Positions 46,229 through 55,381 are shown, counted from the stretch's first letter. The stretch is 64,000 nucleotides of DNA from JAZKFT01 sp040386335 (GCA_040386335.1 JAZKFT010000045.1:172131-236130); one strand, 5' to 3'. Notes: generated by a model not told the origin, from the letters alone. Numbers and translations are program-made.

Positions 46229-48214
46229 ATGAAACAAGTAACCACCACTACAATAAAATCAAAAGTTGCTTCCTGGCTTTTATCATTATGTATAGCTGCA
46301 GGCATCTTTTTTTCTTTTGCTTTTTCTGATGCCGATCCAAAGGTTACTATCAAAGAAGATGCAGAGACCTATACCCTGGATAATGGTATTGTCAAAGTCC
46401 GCATATCAAAAGTGACCGGTGACCTGGTTTCATATCGTTACAAAGACATGGAGATGTTTGAGACAAAGCTGTCGCCTGAAACAATTCCGCAACCGCAGGG
46501 AATTGAACCTGCTAATAACCCCAACTGGAAAAATCCAACAATAGGAACGCACCAGCATGGTTATTGGTCGCATGATGTGATGGGCGTTAAAGGCTCCGCA
46601 CCAGCCATTCCATCCATCACTATTGACCCTGCTAACAATGGAGGGCAAATAGCCGAGGTTTCTACCAAAGCAATTTCCAAAGGACGTAAAATGGGAACAG
46701 GTCCCGGAACAGCAAAGGATGGAGACCTTACAGTTGATATTGAAATCCGGTATACACTGGAACGCGGTGCTTCCGGGGTGTATACCTACTGCACATTTAC
46801 CCATAGCGAAGATTATCCGCAGGGTGGTTTTGGCGAAGCAAGATATTGCGCAAAGCTTGGTCCCCAGTTCGATTGGATCAGTGTGGCTGATGATGTACAC
46901 CAGGCTTATCCCAAAACGTTTAAAGGCGATAAATATGTATACACCACCAACCCTACAGAAAACAGGGCATTCGGATGGAGCAGTACTACTAAAAAAGTAG
47001 GATTGTTTTTCATCAATCCCTCTATGGAGTATATGAGTGGCGGCCCTACAAAATATGAACTAACCGGGCATTTAAATACCGATGCAGTTGCGGCACCTTG
47101 TGTGTTGAATTATTGGCGCAGCAGTCATTATGGTTCCGCCGAAGCTAATATTGCAGCCGGTGAAAAATGGGAGAAAACCATTGGTCCATTTTTTATTTAT
47201 GCCAACTCGGCGTCGAACCCCGATGCCATTTATTCAGATGCAAAAGCACAGGCTGTAAAGGAAGCTGGAAAATGGCCATACAATTGGGTTGAGGGAGTTC
47301 CTTACTCCAAAGCGAAAGACCGTGCGAATGTAAAAGGAACATTGGTTTTGAAAGATGTAAAGCCATTAAAGGGTTTTAAAAATTTCCGGATTGGTTTAAC
47401 TGCCGGCGAATATGTTTCGCCACGGGAGAAACCCGAACCTAAAGTAATTACCGGTTGGCAGCGAGATGGCAAGTTCTATCAATTCTGGACCAAAGGAAAT
47501 GCTGATGGAAGTTTTGAAATTCCAAATGTGCGCCCGGGAAATTATGTGTTGTATGCTTTTACAGATGGTGTGTTGGGCGAATTTGTAAAATCGGATATCA
47601 TTGTTGAAAAAGGTAAAGCATTGAATTTAGGTAAACTGGAATGGACACCTGTTCGTAAAGGGAAACAGTTATGGGATATAGGCATTCCGAACCGTAATGG
47701 CTCTGAATTTCGGGGAGGCAATCAGCGCAGGGATCCTGAAATCTCATTGAAGTATGCGCAACTTTTTCCTGACGATATAACCTATACCATTGGCAAAAGC
47801 GATTTTACTAACGACTGGTTCTATCAGCACGTGCCGCATAACGAGGATACAGCCGCAAAGGCGCTGCCATTTTATGGTGTAAGAACCATTGGCAGGGCAA
47901 CGCCTTTTACCGTTGCATTTGACATGCCTGCAATGCCCACGGGTAAAGCTTTTCTACGTTTTGCCATTTGCGGAACAGGAACAAGTACGTTGGATGTAGA
48001 GGTGAACGGGCAGCCTGCCGGTAAACTCGAAAAACTTACTGGTGATGGCGTAATCACCCGTCATGGCGAATCCGGTTTGTGGTACGAAAAGACATTGGAG
48101 TTTGATGCATCGCTGATGAAGAAAGGTGCCAATACATTAAAATTAATTGTGCCGCAAGCGCCGGTTAACAATGGATTGGTTTATGATTATATTAGGCTGG
48201 AGCTTGAGGAGTAA
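46229..48214 (+). CDS. rhamnogalacturonan lyase-like protein, polysaccharide lyase family 4 type
   Basis: 661 residues from ATG at 46229 (MKQVTTTTIKSKVASWLL), with a signal segment. Three parts fit PL4: an N-terminal beta-sandwich (VTIKEDAETYTLDNGIVKVRISKVTGDLVSYRYKD-like and GTHQHGYWSHDVMG), a middle Ig/FnIII-like domain (VKGTLVLKDVKPLKGFKNFRIGLT, GSFEIPNVRPGNYVLYAFTDGVLGEF) and a C-terminal jelly-roll/CBM-like domain (AFDMPAMPTGKAFLRFAICGTGTSTLDVEVNGQPAG). The family cleaves the rhamnose-galacturonate backbone by beta-elimination. It lies between esterase and GH2 genes, consistent with pectin breakdown. Confidence 0.88.
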   Translation: MKQVTTTTIKSKVASWLLSLCIAAGIFFSFAFSDADPKVTIKEDAETYTLDNGIVKVRISKVTGDLVSYRYKDMEMFETKLSPETIPQPQGIEPANNPNWKNPTIGTHQHGYWSHDVMGVKGSAPAIPSITIDPANNGGQIAEVSTKAISKGRKMGTGPGTAKDGDLTVDIEIRYTLERGASGVYTYCTFTHSEDYPQGGFGEARYCAKLGPQFDWISVADDVHQAYPKTFKGDKYVYTTNPTENRAFGWSSTTKKVGLFFINPSMEYMSGGPTKYELTGHLNTDAVAAPCVLNYWRSSHYGSAEANIAAGEKWEKTIGPFFIYANSASNPDAIYSDAKAQAVKEAGKWPYNWVEGVPYSKAKDRANVKGTLVLKDVKPLKGFKNFRIGLTAGEYVSPREKPEPKVITGWQRDGKFYQFWTKGNADGSFEIPNVRPGNYVLYAFTDGVLGEFVKSDIIVEKGKALNLGKLEWTPVRKGKQLWDIGIPNRNGSEFRGGNQRRDPEISLKYAQLFPDDITYTIGKSDFTNDWFYQHVPHNEDTAAKALPFYGVRTIGRATPFTVAFDMPAMPTGKAFLRFAICGTGTSTLDVEVNGQPAGKLEKLTGDGVITRHGESGLWYEKTLEFDASLMKKGANTLKLIVPQAPVNNGLVYDYIRLELEE

Positions 48215-48269
48215 TTTTTTTGGAGGCATTTTGTTTCGAAAATCAGCAACAGCATAGATTTTACCAGAT

Positions 48270-48618
48270 GGGGAATGTCATTAAAGTTGACAAACTGAAC
48301 AAATTAGGGAATGAGCCCAACGGGCTCACATGTTTATAGAAAAATTAGTGAAATTCTGGCGCCGACTCCAAAGGAGTCGAATGTGAAATTGATGTTTGAT
48401 TGAACAAGAAGGAGAAGGGATTTATGGCCTGTCAAGGGACATTGCTATTAAAGCTGGACTTGATCCGGAAAGGAGTTTTTTCTCCTACCAGCAGGCCTCA
48501 GGCAATTCACATGCGACCCTTTTAGGGTCGTTGAATTGTAGGTGTCATTATCTATAAACATGTGAGCCCGTTGGGCTCATGCCCTGGTATTTTCGGCTTG
48601 CAATTATTGACATTGCCC
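48270..48618. mobile_element. 349-bp MITE-like element with inverted ends and nested palindromes
   Basis: Ends GGGGAATGTCATTAAA and (reverse strand) GGGCAATGTCAATAAT match at 13 of 16 positions. Inside are a second inverted pair (ATGAGCCCAACGGGCTCACA plus TGTTTATAGA at 48311-48340 and its complement at 48552-48580), and single hairpins GACTCCAAAGGAGTC and CGACCCTTTTAGGGTCG. A short open stretch in the middle (YGLSRDIAIKAGLDPERSFF) has no recognised family. It fills the gap between the lyase and GH2 genes. Confidence 0.7.
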
Positions 48619-48697
48619 AGCTAGAATGAAAGCCGCTTGTTATTGTAGTTACGATCTTGCTTTGAAAACAATACACTTAATCCCAACTATTTCATCA

Positions 48698-51031
48698 ATG
48701 AACCTGACTAAACGCTTCCCTAAATCCCTTTGTTTATTATGTTTCCCTTTGTTTGTTTCAACCGCTGGAATAAAAGCCCAACCCACCAGGAAAATAATTA
48801 ATATAGACAAAGACTGGAAGTTCACCCTAGGGGACGTAACAGACGGGCAACAACCAAATTTTGATGATAGCAAATGGCGAAAATTAGATGTACCGCACGA
48901 CTGGGGCATTGAAGGAAAATATGACAGCCTGAGTATTACAAAACGGGGCGGTGGTTATTTACCTGCCGGCATTGGCTGGTACAGAAAGCAACTCATCGTT
49001 CCCACAACTTATACCGGCAAGCGGGTATACATTGAATTTGATGGCATCATGTCCAATAGCGATGTGTGGGTTAACGGGCACCTGCTCGGGCACCGGCCTT
49101 TTGGATATGTTCCCATTTTATACGATATAACCGATTGGCTAAATTTGGGCAAGCCCAATATCATTGCAGTAAGGGCCGATAACACAGAACAGCCTGCGTC
49201 ACGCTGGTATGCTGGTGCAGGAATATACAGGCATGTAACCCTCAACATAGTTGACCCGGTTCATTTAGACCGCTGGGGTGTTTTTATTCACACACCCGAA
49301 ATAACAAAACAAAATGCCAGGGTAACTATAGAGGCATCGGTAACCAATCAATCAAAAAAACCGGGTCAGCTAATGGTTCAAACAACCATCACTTCACCAT
49401 CAGGTAAACAATTAAAATCAAAACCTACTGCGCTTACTGTTGAAGCAGGACAAACAGCAAAAACGGAGCAAACGATCATGGTGCCTCACCCGGAGTTATG
49501 GGATATTGAAACACCTAATATTTATAAAGCCAGCACCATTGTCACCCTCAACAATAAAATTATTGATGACCAGGAAAATACATTTGGCATACGTGACGCC
49601 AGATTTGAAGCGGAAACAGGTTTTTGGCTCAATGGAAAAAACATAAAAATATTAGGTGCATGTGTACATCCCGATGGGGGAGCAGTGGGTATGGCAGTGC
49701 CCATGTCGGTATGGGAAAGAAGGATACAAAGACTCAAGGAAGTTGGTTGTAATGCCGTACGTGGCGCGCATTGCCCGATGCAGAAGGAGTTTTATGATTT
49801 ATGCGACAGGAGTGGTATCCTGATGATGGATGAAGCTTTTGATACCTGGACGGCTGCAAAACCAAATGGTCAAAAAGCATACAATTTATATTTTAACGAA
49901 TGGTGGGAAGCCGATACCCGTGCACAGGTGATAAGGGCACGCAATCATCCCAGTGTTATTATCTATAGTTTGGGAAATGAAATACGCGACGATTTGAATA
50001 GTGAAAAAGGAAGACAGCGTTTTTTAGATATCCGGCGGGTAACTAAAGAAGTGGATTCCACCAGGCCGGTAACGATGGCCTTGTTTAACCCGGTACGCAT
50101 GAAATTATTTGAAAATGGTTTTTCTGAACTACTGGATGTTATTGGCCAAAACTATGGTGAAGCAGGTTTGCTTGCTGTTAGAAAAGGACGACCTGAAAGA
50201 AAAATTATTGGAACCGAAAATACACCCAGCCGTTCGGCCTGGCTGGCTATGCGTGATAATCCTGCTATGTCGGGCGAATTTATCTGGACTGGAATTGAAT
50301 ATTTGGGAGAAGCTGATTGGCCCAAAATTTCCTGGAACACGGCGCTGTTTGATAGAAACGCAGGTTGGAAACCCCTGGCATGGGAACGACAAAGCTGGTG
50401 GACTCAAAAACCAATGGTGCATATAGTACGAAACGAAGATACCGGCCGTGGCTTAACAGATGATTGGACTAAATGGTCCGATACTGTAAAAAAAATCAAT
50501 GCAACTGTATATAGTAATTGCGAAGAAGTGGAGCTTTATTTGAAGGGCGTTTCATTGGGAAAGCAACCGGTACCTGCTGATGACGGACCGAATAAATGGG
50601 TCGTTGATTATGCACCGGGAACCATAAAAGTGATTGGACGCAATGGTAGCAAAGATGTAGCAATACACCAGCATATAACGGCCGGTGCTCCTGCAAAATT
50701 GATACTGAAGGCTGAGCAGCATGAAATAGGAAATGATTGGGAAGATGTTGTTTATGTGAACGCCACCGTTGTAGATAAAGACGGTATTCGTTGTCCCAAC
50801 GGTGCTGCAAAAATTAAATTCACACTATCAGGGCCTGGTGAAATTATAAGTGTAGATAATTCTGACCCGTATAGCCACGAAATGTATAAAGGTGATGAAA
50901 GAACGGTATTCAAAGGGAAAGCGCTAGTCATCATAAGAGCAAAGGCGAATGCAGGAACGATCAGGATTACGGCTTCGTCAGCCGGGTTGGAAAGCAGTAC
51001 AACGGAGGTGAAGATTAAAGGGAGAAAATAG
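48698..51031 (+). CDS. secreted glycoside hydrolase family 2 (beta-galactosidase type)
   Basis: 777 residues from ATG at 48698, which gives signal peptide MNLTKRFPKSLCLLCFPL. Standard GH2 order: jelly-roll sugar-binding domain (DWKFTLGDVTDG, LDVPHDWGIEGKYD), Ig-like domain, TIM barrel with acid/base Glu428 in YSLGNEIRDD and likely nucleophile Glu507 in IIGTENTPSRSAW, then GEFIWTGIEYLGEADWP, and C-terminal beta domains (DUF4982- and Big-like). The family cleaves beta-galactosides or related bonds. Its place in the rhamnogalacturonan cluster suggests removal of galactan or galactosyl side chains. Confidence 0.93.
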   Translation: MNLTKRFPKSLCLLCFPLFVSTAGIKAQPTRKIINIDKDWKFTLGDVTDGQQPNFDDSKWRKLDVPHDWGIEGKYDSLSITKRGGGYLPAGIGWYRKQLIVPTTYTGKRVYIEFDGIMSNSDVWVNGHLLGHRPFGYVPILYDITDWLNLGKPNIIAVRADNTEQPASRWYAGAGIYRHVTLNIVDPVHLDRWGVFIHTPEITKQNARVTIEASVTNQSKKPGQLMVQTTITSPSGKQLKSKPTALTVEAGQTAKTEQTIMVPHPELWDIETPNIYKASTIVTLNNKIIDDQENTFGIRDARFEAETGFWLNGKNIKILGACVHPDGGAVGMAVPMSVWERRIQRLKEVGCNAVRGAHCPMQKEFYDLCDRSGILMMDEAFDTWTAAKPNGQKAYNLYFNEWWEADTRAQVIRARNHPSVIIYSLGNEIRDDLNSEKGRQRFLDIRRVTKEVDSTRPVTMALFNPVRMKLFENGFSELLDVIGQNYGEAGLLAVRKGRPERKIIGTENTPSRSAWLAMRDNPAMSGEFIWTGIEYLGEADWPKISWNTALFDRNAGWKPLAWERQSWWTQKPMVHIVRNEDTGRGLTDDWTKWSDTVKKINATVYSNCEEVELYLKGVSLGKQPVPADDGPNKWVVDYAPGTIKVIGRNGSKDVAIHQHITAGAPAKLILKAEQHEIGNDWEDVVYVNATVVDKDGIRCPNGAAKIKFTLSGPGEIISVDNSDPYSHEMYKGDERTVFKGKALVIIRAKANAGTIRITASSAGLESSTTEVKIKGRK

Positions 51032-51076
51032 TGCGGCATTATTTAATATCATTTCAAATAGAAAATACAACAGGAT

Positions 51077-51844
51077 ATGCCAAACAGGTATAAATATTGG
51101 ATGACGGCGTTGTTCATCGGCCTATCATCTTTTGCCTTTTTTAAAAAAGATAAACCCACTATGTTTTTTATTGGCGATTCTACAGTGCGAAATGGAACGC
51201 TTGGCCGTGGCGATGGCGGCTTGTGGGGTTGGGGCAGCTTTATTCAAAATCTTTTCGACACGAATAAGATCACGATTGCCAATAAAGCTTTTGGCGGTAC
51301 CAGTAGCCATAGCTTTTATACCAAAGGTTTTTGGGCAAAGGTGGAGCCATATATAAAAAAGGGTGACCTGGTATTGATACAGTTTGGCCACAATGATGGC
51401 AGTGCCACCACACGCAGGGGTATTGGTGATGACAGCGCCGAAGTGACGAACCCTGTTTCAAAAAATGTTGAAATGGCTCATTCTTTTGGCTGGAACATTA
51501 GAAGATATATCAGGGAAACAAAGGCCAAAGGCGGCATCCCGATTGTATTGTCCCTGGTGCCACGCAATATGTGGAAAGACGGAAAGCTGAACCGCGTGGT
51601 CGGTGATTATGTACAATGGGATAGTGCAGTAGCCGCTCAGGAAAATGTACAGTTTATCAATCTCAATAAAATAATTGCCGATCATTACGACGAGTTGGGT
51701 GAAGAAAAAGTAAAGGCTGATTTCTTTAATGATAAAGACCATACCCATACGATTGAAGCTGGGGCAAAGTTTAATGCCGCCTGTGTGGTGGAAGGATTGA
51801 AAAAATTAGAGAGGAATCCGGTGAAGAAATATTTGTTGAAATAA
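51077..51844 (+). CDS. rhamnogalacturonan acetylesterase-like SGNH hydrolase (CE12)
   Basis: 255 residues. SGNH motifs are complete: block I FFIGDSTVRNG (Ser), block II WGSFIQNLF and GGTSSHSF, block III FGHNDGSA, and block V DKDHTHTIEAGAKFN, with Asp and His of the triad. The GDSTVRNG opening is typical of family CE12. It would remove acetyl groups from galacturonate of rhamnogalacturonan I. An N-terminal hydrophobic segment (WMTALFIGLSSFAFF) may be a signal anchor. It closes the cluster. Confidence 0.92.
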   Translation: MPNRYKYWMTALFIGLSSFAFFKKDKPTMFFIGDSTVRNGTLGRGDGGLWGWGSFIQNLFDTNKITIANKAFGGTSSHSFYTKGFWAKVEPYIKKGDLVLIQFGHNDGSATTRRGIGDDSAEVTNPVSKNVEMAHSFGWNIRRYIRETKAKGGIPIVLSLVPRNMWKDGKLNRVVGDYVQWDSAVAAQENVQFINLNKIIADHYDELGEEKVKADFFNDKDHTHTIEAGAKFNAACVVEGLKKLERNPVKKYLLK

Positions 51845-51941
51845 GTAGGATCTCGGCGTAACAGCCTCCCACGTAAACATTATTGCGAGTGTTAAGCCTT
51901 TCGTCAGCAAAATATAATGGTGATGCCAGGTTTATCTCACA

Positions 51942-52069
51942 GTCCTTGCGAGGCTGGGTTCTTGCCCAGCCGAAGCAATCTCCGGCATTTAGTTGGAGCC
52001 GGCCCTAAAAAGTTTTTGACAGTTGATAAATAGCGGGAGATTGCTTCGGGCAGGAACCCTCGCAATGAC
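51942..52069. repeat. REP-like inverted repeat (GTCATTGCGAGG / GAAGCAATCTCC type)
   Basis: The left arm contains GTCCTTGCGAGG and CGAAGCAATCTCC; the right arm, read in reverse, gives GTCATTGCGAGG and CCGAAGCAATCTCC. The arms are about 34-42 bp with 52 bp between. From memory, this GTCATTGCGAGG...GAAGCAATCTCC pattern occurs between genes of many unrelated bacteria. It lies in the 409-bp gap between the CE12 gene and the next minus-strand gene. Confidence 0.75.
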
Positions 52070-52172
52070 TGGCAAATCAGGATTATCGGCGGATTGACAA
52101 AACCGTCGAAGAAGGGTTCTGGTTGACAATGCAATGAATCTATATCATATGGTTGCGGCGTCTTTGTCGATG

Positions 52173-52230
52173 GCAGCGGACGATTCCCTGTTGAAGGTCC
52201 GGGAGGCCCCTCGAACAATCGCAGCATTTT
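52173..52230 (+). repeat. interspersed hairpin repeat, copy 2 (degraded)
   Basis: GCAGCGGACGATTCC, then GGTCCGGGAGGCCCC, then TCGAACAATCGCAGCATTTT. The first stem is lost, and the second keeps part of the pairing. It ends 23 bp before the stop codon of a minus-strand gene at 52254. Confidence 0.6.
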
Positions 52231-52253
52231 ATACCCTTACGCCAGTTGCAAAG

Positions 52254-52664
52254 CTATTTGCTTTCTAAAAACCTGTTCCAGTAGTCTATTTCACTCTCCT
52301 TTCCCACCAACAGCCAATCCTTCTTGTTTTTTATGACCCCATAATAAATATCTGCATCTCTTTGATACAGGTCATACAAAATCAAATTAGCAGCCCAATC
52401 AGTGCTGTCGCTTTTTAGCCACTGTAACCACTGTTGGCTACTCACTAATTTTAATTTGGCTTTTTGTTTTGTTGGTATGGCAACCTCAATAACGCATTTT
52501 GAAGGAGTTGCTTTGTTTGAATCCAATAATTGCATAGAGTAGCGCCGAAATCCATATCTAACTGTCATGTTATTCACAGGTAATCGCACTTGCCCCACAA
52601 CTTGTGTCAAAATACAGACTAGAAGAAAACTGACAATTAGTATCTCTCTTTTTCTTTTATTCAT
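52254..52664 (-). CDS. short secreted or anchored protein of unknown function
   Basis: 136 residues with an N-terminal hydrophobic signal (ILIVSFLLVCILTQVVGQ). The mature part is beta-rich (VRLPVNNMTVRYGFRRYSMQL, CVIEVAIPTKQKAKLKLVSSQQWLQWL) and ends VGKESEIDYWNRFLESK. No family is recognised. No operon partner. Confidence 0.5.
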   Translation of the reverse strand: MNKRKREILIVSFLLVCILTQVVGQVRLPVNNMTVRYGFRRYSMQLLDSNKATPSKCVIEVAIPTKQKAKLKLVSSQQWLQWLKSDSTDWAANLILYDLYQRDADIYYGVIKNKKDWLLVGKESEIDYWNRFLESK

Positions 52665-52892
52665 AAATAGTTGAACTAAAAATTGCGTCCTACGAATATG
52701 GCATATTGTAGGGTTAGAAGGAACCTCAAACTATCGTGCATGTTTTTCTTTTTCAGCATTGTTGAGGTTCATCGGATATATATCTTGCCTGTAATTATCC
52801 ATTTGTCGCTCATTCTTCACCACGCGTAGTTTAATTGGAATTAATAACACCGTAAGAACTAAGATAAATCCAACGTCTGTTTGAAATGAATT

Positions 52893-53051
52893 CTAGAAAG
52901 GAAGGAAATTTATAAAAAAATTGATCACCATTTTAAGCGTTTCTTTTGGTGTTTTTGGCCAACCTGATTTTGTTAAAACCTTAGTGTCCGATGCACCTGT
53001 CTTAGCGCTTTCCTTAGTTTCTACTTTTGAGGTTGATGGTGTTGATGGCAT
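52893..53051 (-). CDS. possible 52-residue small protein
   Basis: ATG at 53051 opens 52 codons ending TAG at 52893: a Ser/Thr/Lys-rich N-terminal half (MPSTPSTSKVETKES) and a hydrophobic end (MVINFFINFLPF). It fills part of a 592-bp gap otherwise without genes. No promoter or family is evident, so coding is uncertain. Confidence 0.3.
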   Translation of the reverse strand: MPSTPSTSKVETKESAKTGASDTKVLTKSGWPKTPKETLKMVINFFINFLPF

Positions 53052-53167
53052 GTTTTAATATTTTGACGCTAACCCGAAATTAAAAATTATTTCCGGCATT
53101 TGTTGGTTTACTTAGAAATAGGTTGCGCATGACCGGCAACACAAATTATGAGTGGTTTAGTATAGCG

Positions 53168-53220
53168 GCAGCGGACGCTGCCATATTATAGGTCCGAGGG
53201 GGACCCTCGAACCATCTTGA
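53168..53220 (+). repeat. interspersed hairpin repeat, copy 3
   Basis: GCAGCGGACGCTGCC, ATATTATA, then GGTCCGAGGG and CCCTCGAACC. The second stem has A-T where copy 1 has G-C, a compensating change. It ends 36 bp before the stop codon of the minus-strand NTF2-like gene at 53257. Confidence 0.8.
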
Positions 53221-53256
53221 ACAATTTTAAGACTTGCGTTAATTTAAAACAGTTTT

Positions 53257-53610
53257 TTACACGAGTTCAATATCCATCGTTTTTATTAATCCGTCCTCAA
53301 AACTGTAAATATGTTTTACGGTACCATCAAACACTGTACTGCCTTCTAAATCTTTTACCTTTTGTTGAACCAGTACCTCCAATCTTCCATTCGGCCTTTC
53401 GTTAAATCCAATGGGTTCCACATTCGGATTGATCTCTTTCCATTGCCTGGTCCAGTATTGTTTTATTTCGTCATGACCGCTGATATAGCCACCTTCCCAG
53501 GCCTTTGACCACTGAACGTTTGGTTGCATTGTTGAGAGTGCCTTGTCAATATCTCTTTCGTTAAAAGCAGCATAGGCGGTCTTGATTAAATCCTCGAATG
53601 GGGTTGTCAT
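53257..53610 (-). CDS. NTF2-like/SnoaL family protein
   Basis: 117 residues without an export signal. The SnoaL-like pattern is clear: FEDLIKTAYAAFNERDIDKALSTMQPNVQWSKAWEGG, the His/Glu-rich ISGHDEIKQYWTRQWKEINP, and the closing strands LEVLVQQKVKDLEGSTVFDGTVKHIYSFEDGLIKTMDI. The family includes ketosteroid isomerase-like proteins; the substrate here is unknown. Confidence 0.85.
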   Translation of the reverse strand: MTTPFEDLIKTAYAAFNERDIDKALSTMQPNVQWSKAWEGGYISGHDEIKQYWTRQWKEINPNVEPIGFNERPNGRLEVLVQQKVKDLEGSTVFDGTVKHIYSFEDGLIKTMDIELV

Positions 53611-53846
53611 AATTTTATTTTGTTTAAATGTAATGCGAAACTCCGAATAAGATATGTGTGCAGACCGCTGGAAGGCATCCTGGAATTATGATGGAAGTTA
53701 TTGAAAGCTACAACAGGTAGAGGAACACAAACCTGCGGATACATTCCCAAGACACTATAACTCTACTATCAGTTTTACATGCCTTCCGTGCTTAGATTTT
53801 TCTTTTAAATGAGGTGTGGTCTATGAGTTAATTTCAACCATTAATT

Positions 53847-53854
53847 TAGCTTTG
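53847..53854 (+). promoter_or_regulatory. putative -7 element upstream of the peptidase E-like gene
   Basis: TAGCTTTG matches the TAnnTTTG consensus. It is 57 bp before the ATG at 53912. The -33 region is a poor match. Confidence 0.4.
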
Positions 53855-53911
53855 GTTGTCTACAACTAACAAACCTGCCACCAGTTATGGCAACGAAATA
53901 GCCAGAAAATC

Positions 53912-54667
53912 ATGAAACTTCTTCTCACTTCCAGTGGTATCAGCAATACCAGTATTCAGAACGCGTTGGTTGAGCTTTTGGGCAAAACCATCGCCGAATC
54001 GAACGCCCTTTTCATTCCCACGGCCATATATCCCTTTGCTTACGGCGCCCGTTATGCCTGGCATCCGATCAGCGGAAAAACGCAATCGCCGTTTTGTAAT
54101 TTGGGTTGGAAATCCATGGGATTGCTGGAACTCACAGCACTCCCAAGTATTGACAAAGAAGTGTGGATACAAGCGGTGCAGGATGCTGACGCGCTGCTGG
54201 TATGGGGCGGTGATCCCTTGTATCTAAGCTATTGGCTGCAACAGTCCGGGCTGGCAGAGCTATTACCATCGTTGCTGCTCAAAACGGTTTATGTAGGCGT
54301 AAGCGCCGGGAGCATGGCAGCAAGTTCCATTTTCGGAGAGACTTATGGCGGTCCCCGCGGCGGAAGGGGTGAGCCGCTAACAACGGAAACTATTACATTG
54401 TCTACGCCCTCCGGGGAAATACAAAGACCATTCGTGAAGGCCCGTGGGGCAGGATTGGTTGCATTTGCGTTGATCCCGCACCTGGATCATAAGGATCACC
54501 TGGACGCTTACGATGCTAACGCAGCAATATGGGCTTCGAAGCTACCGGTACCCGTCTATGCTATCGACGATCAGAGTGCCATTAAAGTTGACGGTGATAT
54601 TATTGAAGTAGTCTCAGAAGGGAAATGGAAATTGTTTAACGCTGATAACACTGGTATGGGCGTTTAA
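53912..54667 (+). CDS. peptidase E-like protein (family S51, type 1 glutamine amidotransferase fold)
   Basis: 251 residues. S51 features are present: KLLLTSSGISN at the start, ADALLVWGGDPLYLSYWLQQSGLAELL, the nucleophile elbow YVGVSAGSMAAS with Ser131, LIPHLDHKDHL with a likely catalytic His, and VYAIDDQSAIKVDGD at the end. Bacterial members cleave Asp-X dipeptides or related substrates in the cytoplasm. It is monocistronic and convergent with the next gene. Confidence 0.88.
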   Translation: MKLLLTSSGISNTSIQNALVELLGKTIAESNALFIPTAIYPFAYGARYAWHPISGKTQSPFCNLGWKSMGLLELTALPSIDKEVWIQAVQDADALLVWGGDPLYLSYWLQQSGLAELLPSLLLKTVYVGVSAGSMAASSIFGETYGGPRGGRGEPLTTETITLSTPSGEIQRPFVKARGAGLVAFALIPHLDHKDHLDAYDANAAIWASKLPVPVYAIDDQSAIKVDGDIIEVVSEGKWKLFNADNTGMGV

Positions 54668-54690
54668 AGACATTCGACGATCTTGTAACA

Positions 54691-54767
54691 GTAGCGGACG
54701 CTGGAACATTATAGGTCCGAGGGGACCCTCGAACCATCGTGGCGTTTTTGGAAGCTTCCGCTAAAAT
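54691..54767 (+). repeat. interspersed hairpin repeat, copy 4
   Basis: GTAGCGGACGCTGG, then ATTATAGGTCCGAGGG and CCCTCGAACCATCGTGG, then GTTTTTGGAAGCTTCCGC. The second stem is intact and the first is partly worn. It ends 18 bp before the stop codon of the minus-strand gene at 54786. Confidence 0.75.
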
Positions 54768-54785
54768 GGGGCTACAGCACCTTTA

Positions 54786-55280
54786 TTAACTGTCGCTTTC
54801 CTGCTTTTTGAAGTAAGCGAAATAGAAAATAATCAAAGCAAGTAAAAAAAGCATAGTTCCGGAAATAATTGATGTGATCACAGACTCCTCAAATATCTTT
54901 TGACCATTCAGTGAAATTGACCTGACTCCCGGGGTGAGTCCGTTAGCAAATGGAACTGTTGTGTCAACAACTATGGTGTATAAGGATATAGTGTCAAGTG
55001 ATTGAACAATTGTAAAATCTTTCGAACTCACATCCGAACCCAAATCTATCCCATACCTGGCGCCCCAGGCGTTAACATCAAAAGCAATTGCATAGTTGAT
55101 ACTTCCGTTACTACCTGGACGTGCATCAATATCCGGATGGTATATTTTGCTCGTCACAGACTTCAATCGCGCAGGTGTTAAAAGCCCCCGGTAAAACAAA
55201 AGGATGCCGCAACAAAGGAAGACAATTGCAATTGCGGTTCCACCAAGTTTATCGAATATACTGATCGAAGGGTCGCTCAT
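54786..55280 (-). CDS. membrane protein of unknown function
   Basis: 164 residues from ATG at 55280. Two membrane segments, near the N-terminus (GGTAIAIVFLCCGILLFYRGL) and at the C-terminus (ITSIISGTMLFLLALIIFYFAYF), bracket a region of about 90 residues with beta-strand character (IYHPDIDARPGSNGSINYAIAFDVNAWGARYGIDLGS). This two-helix-with-external-domain plan is shared by many DUF3592-like proteins, but the family is not certain. Confidence 0.6.
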   Translation of the reverse strand: MSDPSISIFDKLGGTAIAIVFLCCGILLFYRGLLTPARLKSVTSKIYHPDIDARPGSNGSINYAIAFDVNAWGARYGIDLGSDVSSKDFTIVQSLDTISLYTIVVDTTVPFANGLTPGVRSISLNGQKIFEESVITSIISGTMLFLLALIIFYFAYFKKQESDS

Positions 55281-55381
55281 AGTTGCCAAGGCTTGTATTG
55301 GTTGAATTATGGAAATCTAAACCAAAAATGCATTAAACCAGATCGTGGCTTCCAGAAAGTTTTCTGTGTTTTTGTGCAGTG

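Noticed and set aside
53168..53220. GGTTCGA-containing hairpin (reverse strand) that resembles a tRNA T-arm
   Set aside because: No acceptor, D or anticodon stem fits around it, and the same segment recurs eight times with differing flanks, so it is a repeat and not a tRNA.
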